Notes: a model not told the origin generated them from the letters alone. 34,601 nucleotides of DNA from Oligoflexales bacterium (GCA_023301565.1 JALZUO010000089.1:1-34601), one strand, 5' to 3'. Shown: positions 15,890 through 23,807, counted from the stretch's first letter. Made by a program: numbers and translations.

Positions 15890-16429
15890 TTACTTGATGG
15901 TTAAAACACCTTTCATGAGGCTTGCATGACCTGGAAAACTACAAAAATAAGTGTAAGTTCCAGCTGGAAGTTTAGATAAATCCAAGGTGTCTTCCTCGCC
16001 TGGGCCCAATAGCTTTGAATACGCTAGCACTTTTTCGCTTGCGGGGATAAAATCAGTTTTGCGCGCACTCATGGCAGCCGTCATAGTTGCTGCATAGTCG
16101 GCTTCTTTTACAACAAGTACGTTGTGGCCCATGGCAACCTTAGGGGCTTTGCCAATATTTTTTAACGTGATCTTTCCACAGCCCTGTTTTAGACTTAAAG
16201 ATTTTGTGTTGTATTGCATCTTGTCGCCTGCCGTTAGCTCAGCATCACAGTTAGCATTTGCTGCAGTTTTTGCGACCTCGGCGCTGGCGGTATCTTTAAT
16301 CTCTGTGACTTTGCTTTTCATAGCTGCATGGTTTTCATGCGTCGTTGTCTCTTTCTTGCTACCAAAAATGCATCCACTCAAGACAGTGGTAAGTGTTAGG
16401 CATAAGAGCCATTTAGAAGTACGAGCCAT
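15890..16429 (-). CDS. Azurin-type cupredoxin lipoprotein
   Basis: The product is a 179-residue azurin with a lipoprotein signal (LSGC, lipidated Cys20), a 40-residue Ala/Lys-rich linker and the blue-copper domain from Cys61. The copper ligands are visible: His102 (VAMGHN), Cys163 (YFCSFPGH), His168 and Met172 (LMKG). Cys61 and Cys84 match the azurin disulfide. It should carry single electrons at the periplasmic face of a membrane, probably to cytochromes such as the di-haem protein encoded downstream. The ATG has an AAGGAG 7 bases upstream. The iron operon begins right after its stop, with its own promoter, so some read-through is possible. Confidence 0.93.
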   Translation of the reverse strand: MARTSKWLLCLTLTTVLSGCIFGSKKETTTHENHAAMKSKVTEIKDTASAEVAKTAANANCDAELTAGDKMQYNTKSLSLKQGCGKITLKNIGKAPKVAMGHNVLVVKEADYAATMTAAMSARKTDFIPASEKVLAYSKLLGPGEEDTLDLSKLPAGTYTYFCSFPGHASLMKGVLTIK

Positions 16430-16462
16430 GTTTATCTCCTTAAGGATTCAGGCGGTTTATTT

Positions 16463-16532
16463 AGGGCTAGCTCGAGCACTAGAAACAGGGCTAGCGAGCA
16501 GAACCTATCACCTCTATCAGCACAGAGCTAGC
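16463..16532. repeat. Three GCTAGC sites in the azurin/regulator intergenic region
   Basis: GCTAGC occurs at 16466-16471, 16490-16495 and 16527-16532. The first two lie in a longer direct repeat (AGGGCTAGC, 24 bases apart, each followed by an almost identical CGAGCA or GAGCA). The group lies between the azurin start and the divergent MerR-type regulator. A perfect AGCTTTAAAGCT palindrome follows at 16535-16546. The spacing would suit repeated binding sites, but no known operator matches. Confidence 0.35.
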
Positions 16533-16648
16533 ACAGCTTTAAAGCTTATAAAACGTTCAAATCGCGCACTTATAGAAATATAGTACAATGTTTATAGGTA
16601 CTTAAGAAAGGAGTTGCCGGATATTTTTACAGAAAGCAGAATAATGAC

Positions 16649-17479
16649 ATGTGTGATTCAACTGAAAAACTACTTTCTACAAAGCAGGCTGCAGACTACC
16701 TCAGTGTCAGCGAGTCTTCCATTAAACGCTGGGTCGATAGGGGAGTCATTAGAGCGCATAAAACCTCTGGTGGTCACAGAAAGATCGCTTATAACGACCT
16801 GTTTGAGTTTATCCAAGAAAATGATCCCGAAAAATTTGGTAAAAAAATAAAAGCTGCACAGTCCATCGTGATAGCAGATCTTGTCCAAGAGTATAAAAGT
16901 GCGATGCAGGCAGGGAATATCTTTAAAATGGTTGACCTGTTGCAGTCTAACTTTCTTGTTTTGAATGGGTTGCCTGGAGCCATAGATAAGCTTATCTACC
17001 CTGCTTACCTTAGTTTGCGTGCTGATTGTGTTCACCCTAGCGAAGAGTGCTTGGTGCTGCACAGAGCGCTCGACCAAACACGAAAGGTACTTACCTATGC
17101 AAAATCAAAACTGGTTCTTCCTACAGAACAAAAACGCAGCAAAAAGTGTTTGCTCGTTGATATTGGGTACGAAGTCGATGTTCTTCCGACGTACCTTGCC
17201 GAATACACATTGGCCTCAGATATTCAAAGCATTCAGTTAGGGTTTGATGTACCGATCGCTGTTCTAAAGGGGGCGCTCGAACGAGAACAGCCAGACTACC
17301 TTTGGGTTTCGGCCGGAGGTAGTAGGCCGCCAGGTTTCTTGAAGAGGCTAAATATCATCAGGGAGTTCACAGACGGCAACAAGGTCACGTGCTTTTATCT
17401 CGGTCCTCTGCTGGAGGAAAAACTTCCGGTAGGCCATAGGGTAGAGTCCTTCCAGGATTTTGCGCAGCAGCTTGCCTAG
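16649..17479 (+). CDS. MerR-type HTH regulator with B12-binding-like domain
   Basis: Residues 7-60 form an excisionase/MerR helix-turn-helix: STKQAADYLSVSESSIKRWVDRGVIRAHKTSGGHRKI is the DNA-reading module with its wing. The remaining 210 residues follow the helical-bundle plus Rossmann-like layout of cobalamin-binding light sensors of the CarH type. There is a four-helix part around 75-150 and a VDIGYEVDVL...LWVSAGG part at about 165-225. The key cobalamin motif DxHxxG is absent (the matching strand reads DIGYEVD), so it may bind another ligand or none. The start at ATG 16649 has a poor ribosome site; a strong AAAGGAG lies nearly 40 bases upstream. It diverges from azurin and precedes a potassium channel gene. 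Confidence 0.7.
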   Translation: MCDSTEKLLSTKQAADYLSVSESSIKRWVDRGVIRAHKTSGGHRKIAYNDLFEFIQENDPEKFGKKIKAAQSIVIADLVQEYKSAMQAGNIFKMVDLLQSNFLVLNGLPGAIDKLIYPAYLSLRADCVHPSEECLVLHRALDQTRKVLTYAKSKLVLPTEQKRSKKCLLVDIGYEVDVLPTYLAEYTLASDIQSIQLGFDVPIAVLKGALEREQPDYLWVSAGGSRPPGFLKRLNIIREFTDGNKVTCFYLGPLLEEKLPVGHRVESFQDFAQQLA

Positions 17480-17511
17480 TCTCTGGTATAATTAAAGCAG
17501 AGGTCAAATAC

Positions 17512-18363
17512 GTGCAGAATAATCAAAAGTTAAAAAATCAAATTCATGAAATTATTTTCGAAGCTGACACCTTTTGGGGCAAGTTTTTCGATATCAGTCT
17601 CCTTATAGCCATAGTTTTGAGCGTGGTTGCTATATGCTTAGAGTCTATGATCCCAGAAATTCCTGGAAGCCCTACCGATGTGGAAGTGCTTTGGTTAGAA
17701 AGGCTGCGTTTTTTTGAATGGGTACTGACCATTGGCTTTACCGTTGAGTACATCCTTAGGCTTTATGCCGTAGCTAGGCCAAGCCGCTACGCCCTTAGCT
17801 TTTACGGTGTCGTAGATCTTTTGGCTATTTTACCTACTTTTTTACAAGGTCTCTTTGGGGTTGGCTCTAGCTTGACGATTGTGCGTGCGTTGAGGCTACT
17901 GCGGATATTTCGGATTTTTAAACTGGTTAACCTTTTATCTAGTGCCGAGGAGTTGGGCGAGGCTATTTGGAAAGCACGGTCTAAGGTCATCGTTTTTATA
18001 TCTGTTGTGGTCATTGCAATTACGATAGCTGGTGCTGCCATGTATGAGCTAGAAGGTAATCATCGAAGTGGGATGGCAGACTCTAAATTTAAAAGTATTC
18101 CCCACGGCATGTATTGGGCGACCGTGACTATGACCACCGTTGGCTATGGAGACCTGGTGCCTATGACCCAAGCTGGCAAGGTGTTAGCTACTTTTTTGAT
18201 TCTTCTTGGCTATAGTTTGATTATTGTGCCTACAGGCTTTGTGTCGGCCGAATTCATGCGTACCCGGCCGCGAAGGATCACTACTCAATCTTGCCGGTCA
18301 TGTATCACCGAAGGCCATGACCTCGACGCCAAGTTTTGCAAATTTTGCGCTGAGGCTATGTAG
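17512..18363 (+). CDS. Voltage-gated-type potassium channel with zinc-ribbon tail
   Basis: The 283-residue protein has six membrane segments of the Kv type. The voltage-sensor helix S4 is visible as RALRLLRIFRIFK, and the pore loop carries the filter TVGYGD at residues 209-214, which selects potassium. After S6 comes a short basic linker and a CxxC-x11-CxxC zinc ribbon (Cys261, 264, 276, 279; EGHDLDAKFCKFC), a tail seen in some bacterial channels. It acts in the inner membrane. The start is GTG with a weak GAGG upstream, 32 bases after the regulator gene, so the pair is probably one transcript. Its last 66 bases overlap the convergent methyltransferase gene. Confidence 0.92.
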   Translation: MQNNQKLKNQIHEIIFEADTFWGKFFDISLLIAIVLSVVAICLESMIPEIPGSPTDVEVLWLERLRFFEWVLTIGFTVEYILRLYAVARPSRYALSFYGVVDLLAILPTFLQGLFGVGSSLTIVRALRLLRIFRIFKLVNLLSSAEELGEAIWKARSKVIVFISVVVIAITIAGAAMYELEGNHRSGMADSKFKSIPHGMYWATVTMTTVGYGDLVPMTQAGKVLATFLILLGYSLIIVPTGFVSAEFMRTRPRRITTQSCRSCITEGHDLDAKFCKFCAEAM

Positions 18364-18987
18364 CTCTTCTTCAGTGTTAAAAGCAGGCTTTAGTTTGTTT
18401 TTGCAAAAAAAATGCAGTGGCTTTAAAAATTTTTGCGAGTATAGATCTATCCAACCGCCGGTGCAGCTGGACCCTTCCAACAACCTCAAAAGTGTATTGG
18501 CGCCAATATATGGAGACACACCTTCCATGACCCATTTACTTGGTGGTAGCTGGTCGATGATTTTTTTGCATTCCGCATTTAGATCCAATTTTAAATTTCG
18601 AAATCCGGTTATACGCTCACGTTGCACCTGGTCGATTGCAACAACAGCTCGCTTTTGGGCTAAAAGGCTTGCTGGCCTTGAATCATAGCCAGAACCTAAA
18701 AAAATTATAGCTTCGCGGTCGCCTAATTGCTGCACCCAGGCATCTAGAGCAAAGGTGCGGGTTCGGTGGTATTGAAAGTAGCTAATCTTCGGGTGGTGGG
18801 TAAAGGTAAGTGCTAAGTCAGCCGCGGACACTTGTGGCTGCAAAAAAGGAGCAGCGTATGTAGCGGCGACAGCCAAAAAAGCGCTGCGCCTACGCAACAA
18901 ACGCAAACTTTTTGCATCTACGCGTTCGCTGCGGTGGTGTAAGACACAACGCCAAAATACAGGGTGCAGTGCTGTGTCAAACAGCAT
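18298..18987 (-). CDS. LCMT/PPM-type class I SAM methyltransferase
   Basis: The 229-residue protein shows the leucine-carboxyl-methyltransferase layout: YHRTRTFALDAWVQQL (about 72-87), then FLGSGYDSRPASLL as the SAM-binding glycine loop (the LGxGxDxR pattern), VAIDQ as the acidic strand end, and WVMEGVSPYI as the EGV/L-x-Y-L block. The bacterial family methylates carboxyl or hydroxyl groups on small molecules and peptides; the substrate here is unknown. The ATG at 18987 has no clear ribosome site. It is somewhat short for the family (usually about 270-300), missing length at the C-terminal side, where it overlaps the channel gene. Confidence 0.78.
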   Translation of the reverse strand: MLFDTALHPVFWRCVLHHRSERVDAKSLRLLRRRSAFLAVAATYAAPFLQPQVSAADLALTFTHHPKISYFQYHRTRTFALDAWVQQLGDREAIIFLGSGYDSRPASLLAQKRAVVAIDQVQRERITGFRNLKLDLNAECKKIIDQLPPSKWVMEGVSPYIGANTLLRLLEGSSCTGGWIDLYSQKFLKPLHFFCKNKLKPAFNTEEELHSLSAKFAKLGVEVMAFGDT

Positions 18988-19041
18988 AAAATATTAAGCA
19001 GGTAGTTAAACATGACGTTTTATAAACGCATGTAATCGTAA

Positions 19042-19320
19042 CTAGTACCTGCTGTCTCCATTTGATTCTGATCTTGGTTTTTCGATGGCTTCGTTTACTC
19101 GAAGCGGTCGCCCAGAAAGCTCATAACCATTGAAGGCATCAATTGCTTCGGAATCGTTGTCATTTCCAGCCATTTCTACAAAGCCAAACCCTTTAGATCT
19201 TCCAGAAAACCGGTCGGTGATGATTTTTACGGATACAACTTCACCTTTTTGACTAAATAAATCATTTAGGTCTGTTTCACTTGTGCCGTACGGCAGGTTG
19301 CCTACATAAATTTTGCCCAT
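19042..19320 (-). CDS. RRM-domain RNA-binding protein
   Basis: The 92-residue protein is a single RNA recognition motif. RNP2 is IYVGNL (residues 4-9) and RNP1 is KGFGFVEM (43-50), with the aromatic residues that stack on RNA bases in place. A 12-residue polar tail follows the fold (PRSESNGDSRY). Such stand-alone RRM proteins occur in cyanobacteria and several proteobacterial lines, often cold-responsive; the target RNAs here are unknown. The ATG at 19320 follows TTGAGGT by 8 bases, which makes it the start in preference to the 16-residue extension upstream. Confidence 0.93.
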   Translation of the reverse strand: MGKIYVGNLPYGTSETDLNDLFSQKGEVVSVKIITDRFSGRSKGFGFVEMAGNDNDSEAIDAFNGYELSGRPLRVNEAIEKPRSESNGDSRY

Positions 19321-19710
19321 ATTTTTTACCTCAAGAATTAAGTTTTTAAGTACCATCGCGGGCTGCAATGCCTTGACTTGAAGGGGACGCTAACTTGAAC
19401 GTTTTAAAATAGCAATAGCGAAAGGGCCTAAAAAACAAGGGGAATTCGTTAAAAAAGGTCTAATTTTATCAGATTCATACTTGTCTAGAAAGAAACTGGC
19501 CGATTGTCCCATGTTTACAGCGAGGTAAAGGTGTGCGGAGAAATGTAAAAAAAAAGTTGACCCACCTCAAAATCTCTTCTAAACGTATTTAAACCGTTCA
19601 ATACTACACTTTCTTGGTTGACTGGTCAGTCAGAAAAGTGCTATCCCGAACGAAGAGCCGGTGTTCATAGATCAATTGGCTACCGTAATTTTGAGAAAGC
19701 ACAAAGACCA
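19321..19710. other. Gene-free divergent promoter region
   Basis: This stretch lies between the RRM gene (minus) and the coiled-coil membrane gene (plus). It holds the RRM ribosome site at its left end, an A-run, a TTGACC hexamer at 19557-19562 that could be a -35 element with a poor -10, and the dyad listed separately. I see no RNA gene or small coding region with a ribosome site. Confidence 0.5.
19619..19632. promoter_or_regulatory. TetR-like operator dyad
   Basis: TGACTG-GT-CAGTCA is a perfect 6-2-6 inverted repeat preceded by T. It resembles operators of TetR-family repressors and overlaps a possible -35 hexamer (TTGACT). A TATCCC 18 bases further could be a weak -10. It precedes the membrane gene at 19711. 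No TetR gene is present in this window. Confidence 0.4.
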
Positions 19711-20982
19711 GTGTCAAACGATTTACCCTCTTCCTATTTGTTTTCCTTCGACCAAAAGAATATCTGGTGGACGCAGATTTTACTTATAACGGTTTCGATT
19801 TTTTTCTGTTTTGCCTCGGTAATAAAAGCAGGCAATTCGGACGTCAGCGAGTCAGGTGCTGAATCTAAAATGGTTACCATTAACGGTAAGAAATACCTCC
19901 CTGTTCAGCTGGTTTCTATGCACAAGAGTTGGGAAGAAACCTGGCAGCATTTAAATAAACTTCTTCCAAAATCAAAGGACCGCGCACACCAAAAAAAGCT
20001 CGATAGAATCAAAGCCGGTTGGAAAGATATGTTTGAGGCTAGGCAGGCAGGTGAGGAAAGAGCCTTTAAACTAGCAGAAAAAAACATCAGCCTAGAGCTC
20101 GAAAACGCACAAAGAGAAGAAGAGGTAGCTAGCCTAAAGGATGACCTAAAACGCATTAAGAAAGCTCGGGTGGAACTTGGTCTTACGGCTATTACCTGCG
20201 TGGTAGCAATGGGATTTACAACTTTAGGCGAGTTTGACGTAATAATTGAAGCCTATCGGGGCAAGCCTGAAATGACTTACAAGGCCATGGCAGCTGGTTC
20301 GGCTATCCTGTTTTCTGGCGGCTATGAAGGAGGTATTCAGGCTGGAGTCGATGGTTATTCGAAATGGCTGTTTGACCGCGACTATAATTTGTTTAAATCG
20401 CTTAAAAAAGAAAATTCTGAAGCTGCAGACAGCAAACTACGCGCTGAGTTTGACATATTTGCCAAACGGTTTATCACGGCCCTGCCATTTACGATATTTA
20501 TTAGGTTAGCGCAGGTAGGTTCAGGTACAACAGAGATTAGTTCTGCCTGGGAGCCGGTTGGAATCATCGGAACAGGTTTAGCTGATGGGCTTACCTATGT
20601 AATTTCTTCACATTTGTTTTGGTCTTATGCCAAGTGGATTCGAACGATCAAAAGAATTCCAATTGAAAAAAGAGAGTTTAGAGCAAACTGGGTCAACTTC
20701 GGACTTACCAATATTGCGAATGTCGCTTTTTTAGTTGGCACCATGGGTGACTCTTCAGCCAAAGTTAGTACCGTATTGTCTTATACACTGTTCGTCTCTG
20801 GTGCGGCTCTTTTTGGTGGTTCGTGGCTCAATGAATCCAGATTTTTGCGCAAAAAACTAAAGTTTCGCAAAGCACAAAAAAAGCTTCGAGATAAATATAG
20901 ATCTGCAGAACTTTTAAGTGAAAAAGATCTTCGAGATAGTACCTTATCTTCCAAACTAAACCCATGTTCTGGAATTTTTTAA
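19711..20982 (+). CDS. Coiled-coil multi-pass membrane protein of unknown function
   Basis: The product has a hydrophobic export segment (IWWTQILLITVSIFFCFASVIKAG), then about 110 mostly charged residues containing a coiled coil (LELENAQREEEVASLKDDLKRIKKARVEL region). After that come about six hydrophobic segments, the last near VLSYTLFVSGAALFGGSWL, and a basic tail. I recognise no family. The frame is open upstream to a TTG at 19618, but that start would lie on the TetR-like dyad and add a 31-residue hydrophilic leader before the signal. The GTG at 19711 gives a normal n-region and is preferred; a TTG at 19738 also fits. None has a good ribosome site, so the start is uncertain. Confidence 0.6.
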   Translation: MSNDLPSSYLFSFDQKNIWWTQILLITVSIFFCFASVIKAGNSDVSESGAESKMVTINGKKYLPVQLVSMHKSWEETWQHLNKLLPKSKDRAHQKKLDRIKAGWKDMFEARQAGEERAFKLAEKNISLELENAQREEEVASLKDDLKRIKKARVELGLTAITCVVAMGFTTLGEFDVIIEAYRGKPEMTYKAMAAGSAILFSGGYEGGIQAGVDGYSKWLFDRDYNLFKSLKKENSEAADSKLRAEFDIFAKRFITALPFTIFIRLAQVGSGTTEISSAWEPVGIIGTGLADGLTYVISSHLFWSYAKWIRTIKRIPIEKREFRANWVNFGLTNIANVAFLVGTMGDSSAKVSTVLSYTLFVSGAALFGGSWLNESRFLRKKLKFRKAQKKLRDKYRSAELLSEKDLRDSTLSSKLNPCSGIF

Positions 20983-21039
20983 AGCCTAATTTTTTAGAAA
21001 TCTGCTGTTCTTAGGGCTTGAAGTCAAAAAATAGCTAAG

Positions 21040-22236
21040 CTAAGTAGTTTCGGCCCCTGGGCTTACCAGCGGTAGCTCTACGGTGAACTTCGACCCTTTG
21101 CTGGGCTCTGACTCCACGTAAACCGAACCACCAAACTGGCTACAAAGGTTTTTTACAATGCTAAGGCCCAGCCCTGTCCCGCCAAGCTCGCCAGAGCGCG
21201 CCTTATCTACAAGGTAAAATCTTTCAAATACACGCGGGATCTTTGAACTGGGAATTCCAACTCCGTTGTCTTCCACCGTTAGAAGGCCCATATCACGTTT
21301 GGTGCCAAGGCCAAGTTTGATCGTGCCACCATCGGGGGTGTAGCGCAGGGCGTTAGAAAAAAGGTTGCGAAAGATATTTTTTATTCCTTCGCCGTTTGCC
21401 AGGACGGTAGGGTCAGCAGAAAAGTCAGAGTCTATGGTAAATCTCTTTTTTTCAATCAGGCTTTCGAACTCTTGAATTACCTTGCTTAGGATTGGAGATA
21501 ACTGCACAGGTACAATTGGATCGGGATTTTCCTCTGATTCAAACTTAGCGAGCCCTAAAATGTCGTTTACCAGAGCATGCAGCCTGTCGCCGTTTGTTTT
21601 GATTTTACCAAGAAACCGTTCTAAAGTAGCAGGATCTGACATGGCTCCATCAAGTAGCGTCTCCGTGTACCCTCTAACAGCTGTAAGGGGGGTTTTTAGC
21701 TCATGTGAAACGTTGGCGACAAAGTCACGGCGCATTTTTTCTACTTGATACGACTTGGTAAGGTCTTTGATCGAAATAGTCATGTTGGATGACCCCTGAC
21801 CGAGGTCAAACCGAATTGCTTGGACTCCAATAAGTTTTTTTATGCCGCCTACATAAAGCTTGAATTCAGTTTCGGATGAGCCTGGTTCTTTGCTGGCGGC
21901 AATTGAATTGATCCAGGCATCTAACGGCTCAAAACCAAGTATGGAGTCCAGCGGCTTGCCAATGTAGGTTCCGGGGATGATCCCAAAAATAAGTAAAGCT
22001 GAATTGTTGTGGTAAGCTACCCGCTTATCGGCATCAAGAAAAACAATGCCTTCGTGCATATTTGCCAATATGCTGTGTAGTTTGTTTTTTTCAAACAAGG
22101 CTTGTGAAAGCCTATGGTCTTTTAGTTCAAGGTCTCCTTGTAGGGTTGTAGCTTGGGTTTTTTGCGTTTGCAATAGCCAAAGAAGCAATGCCAAACAAAC
22201 GGATAAAAAAACAAATAATGCAACGGAGGGATTCAT
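21040..22236 (-). CDS. PhoR-like sensor histidine kinase
   Basis: The 398-residue protein has one N-terminal membrane helix (5-22), a short coiled stretch, a PAS domain (about 50-160; HEGIVFLDADKRVAYHN), and a HisKA/HATPase core. The phosphorylated residue is His178 in VSHELKTPL. The N box is NLFSNALRYTPDGG, the G1 box VEDNGVGIP, the F box FERFYLVD and the G2 box GGTGLGLSIV. This is the PhoR layout with no periplasmic sensor loop, so it senses something at the membrane or in the cytoplasm. It follows its response regulator by 9 bases in the same transcript. Phosphate control is likely by family, but no pst or phoU gene is nearby to confirm it. Confidence 0.88.
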   Translation of the reverse strand: MNPSVALFVFLSVCLALLLWLLQTQKTQATTLQGDLELKDHRLSQALFEKNKLHSILANMHEGIVFLDADKRVAYHNNSALLIFGIIPGTYIGKPLDSILGFEPLDAWINSIAASKEPGSSETEFKLYVGGIKKLIGVQAIRFDLGQGSSNMTISIKDLTKSYQVEKMRRDFVANVSHELKTPLTAVRGYTETLLDGAMSDPATLERFLGKIKTNGDRLHALVNDILGLAKFESEENPDPIVPVQLSPILSKVIQEFESLIEKKRFTIDSDFSADPTVLANGEGIKNIFRNLFSNALRYTPDGGTIKLGLGTKRDMGLLTVEDNGVGIPSSKIPRVFERFYLVDKARSGELGGTGLGLSIVKNLCSQFGGSVYVESEPSKGSKFTVELPLVSPGAETT

Positions 22237-22245
22237 GCTAACGGC

Positions 22246-22968
22246 CTATTCCTGCTGTTCTGGGCGAGGCTTTATCGAATAACCAATACCCCTTGCGGTT
22301 TCAATTAAAGCAGACCAAGAGCCCATTTTTCTTCTTAAGGCCCGAATGTGTACGTCTACGTTTCTTTCGACAATATAGGTTCCTTCGCCAGCTATGCTAT
22401 GCACAAGCTTGCTGCGAGTAAAGACTTTGCCCGGATCAGAAAGCAGCGTGCGTAGCAGCTTGAACTCGGCTAGGGTAAGGCTTGTTTTTTTTCCGTCTAA
22501 GGTTAACTCAAACGTTTCTAGTTCAAGGCGGATAGGCCCGAAAATGATCTGTTTGGAGTGGGTGTTTTTGTTTGTGAAGCTCGACCTTCGAAGGTGGCTT
22601 TTTACCCTGGCAATAAGCTCGCGAGGAGAAAACGGTTTAATAATGTAATCATCAGCACCTTTTTCTAAGCCGTAAACAATGTCTGACTCTTCACCCTTCG
22701 CGGTAACCATTAAAACAGGTATGTGCTTTAAGTTGTCAGAGGCTCTGATTTTCTCACAAAGGCTAAGACCACTTTCACCTGGAAGCATTAGATCTAGCAA
22801 AACGAGGTGTGGTGCTTGAGGCAAGACCTCAAGTTTTTCTACAACCCCAATACCATCATTGAAGCTTTGAGTTAAAAAACCTTCTTTTTTTAAGTTGTAT
22901 TCAAGCAGTTCGCGGATATCTTCGTCATCTTCAACTATGACAATGAGAATGTTTTGATTGTCCGCCAT
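22246..22968 (-). CDS. PhoB-like OmpR-family response regulator
   Basis: Residues 7-125 are a receiver domain with the acidic pocket EDDED (13-17), the phosphoacceptor Asp59 (LLDLMLPG), Thr89 and Lys111 (IIKPFS). A winged-helix DNA-binding domain of the OmpR type follows (about 140-235): LTLAEFKLLRTLLSDPGKVFTR, then ERNVDVHIRALRRKMG and the RGIGYSI ending. It activates or represses genes on phosphorylation by the kinase encoded just downstream. The ATG has GAGG 6 bases upstream. It diverges from the NYN-domain gene, with 107 bases between the two starts. Confidence 0.92.
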   Translation of the reverse strand: MADNQNILIVIVEDDEDIRELLEYNLKKEGFLTQSFNDGIGVVEKLEVLPQAPHLVLLDLMLPGESGLSLCEKIRASDNLKHIPVLMVTAKGEESDIVYGLEKGADDYIIKPFSPRELIARVKSHLRRSSFTNKNTHSKQIIFGPIRLELETFELTLDGKKTSLTLAEFKLLRTLLSDPGKVFTRSKLVHSIAGEGTYIVERNVDVHIRALRRKMGSWSALIETARGIGYSIKPRPEQQE

Positions 22969-23026
22969 CTTGTGCCTCTTTTTAATACAGGTAAGAATTT
23001 AACAGTTCTACAAATTTTTTCTAGGC

Positions 23027-23032
23027 TATAAT
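23027..23032 (+). promoter_or_regulatory. Predicted -10 element for NYN-domain gene
   Basis: TATAAT matches the -10 consensus perfectly and lies 44 bases before the ATG at 23076. The expected -35 region (around 23004) has no good hexamer, so the promoter may need an activator. The nearby divergent PhoB-like regulator is a candidate, though no direct-repeat site is clear. Confidence 0.45.
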
Positions 23033-23075
23033 GAGCGCATGAGGGCGTGAAGCAAACAAAAGGTGAGCAACTATC

Positions 23076-23807
23076 ATGAGAGCAGCAATATTTATAGACG
23101 GCGCGTATCTTCAAAAGCAGATGCATACAGCACGGGTTAACCCCAAGTATTCGCATATTGCTGACTACTTGCTTGAGCCCTTGCGAGACCGTATCCCTGT
23201 GGATCTTCTTCGGTGTTATTTTTATCATTGTCCGCCCTGGATGTCTGGGAGCCCGACTGCAGATGAAACAAGGCGGATGGAGGCTCACGACAGCTTTGCG
23301 GCAGAGCTTGGAGAGCTTTCGCGCTGGCAGTTACGTCTTGGAAAGCTAGAAAGAAGGCGTGATGGAGACCGCGAATACTTTGAGCAAAAGAGGGTAGATG
23401 TTTTGTTGTCTTGTGACCTCGTTCGGCACAGCGCTGCTGGTCATATTCAGCATGCGATTTTAGTTGCTGGAGATAGCGATTTGATACCTGCTGTGCGAGC
23501 AGCTCAGGAGTCTGGTGTGACTTTAACCCTTTGGTGTGGCTCGGAAAATACAGTTCATAAAGATCTGAAAAAAATTTCAGATGATGTACACGAGTTGAAC
23601 TGGAAAAAGTTTCCTGCGGTAAAGCCTGTAGGAAGGCGTAAGAAAACACGCAAAAAACAAGCTACAAAACGTCAGCCAGATGAAGCTAAAGACTCTTCAG
23701 AAAAGCCTAACTCGTCCTCAGACGAGTCAAAGGCATCAAAAGTTTCGAAGCGAAAGGCTTCTTCAAAAACCCGGAGGGTAAGAAGAAAACCGTCAGCTTC
23801 AAAATAA
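23076..23807 (+). CDS. NYN-domain (PIN-like) ribonuclease, LabA-type
   Basis: The 243-residue protein is an NYN domain (1-165) followed by a very basic tail. The acidic metal-binding residues of PIN-like nucleases are all visible: Asp8 in AIFIDGAYL, Asp108 and Asp114 in KRVDVLLSCDLV, and Asp133/Asp135 in LVAGDSDLIPAV. Such proteins are predicted Mg-dependent RNases. From about residue 178 the sequence is low-complexity Lys/Arg/Ser (RRKKTRKKQATKR and later KRKASS blocks), which probably binds RNA or DNA non-specifically. It converges on the histone gene with 7 bases between stop codons. Confidence 0.88.
   Translation: MRAAIFIDGAYLQKQMHTARVNPKYSHIADYLLEPLRDRIPVDLLRCYFYHCPPWMSGSPTADETRRMEAHDSFAAELGELSRWQLRLGKLERRRDGDREYFEQKRVDVLLSCDLVRHSAAGHIQHAILVAGDSDLIPAVRAAQESGVTLTLWCGSENTVHKDLKKISDDVHELNWKKFPAVKPVGRRKKTRKKQATKRQPDEAKDSSEKPNSSSDESKASKVSKRKASSKTRRVRRKPSASK

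Noticed and set aside
16122-16583. Open frame on the plus strand across azurin and its promoter region
   Set aside because: Its first part is antisense to the azurin copper domain, and the second runs through repeats and promoter. No family signal is visible.
20984-21025. Inverted repeat AAGCCTAA/TTAGGGCTT after the membrane gene considered as a terminator
   Set aside because: The stem has a bulge and a 21-base loop, with no T-run on either strand. It is too weak to list as a terminator.
23137-23649. Open frame of about 170 codons on the minus strand inside the NYN-domain gene
   Set aside because: No ribosome site or recognisable motif. The opposite strand carries a complete NYN active site, so this is a shadow frame.
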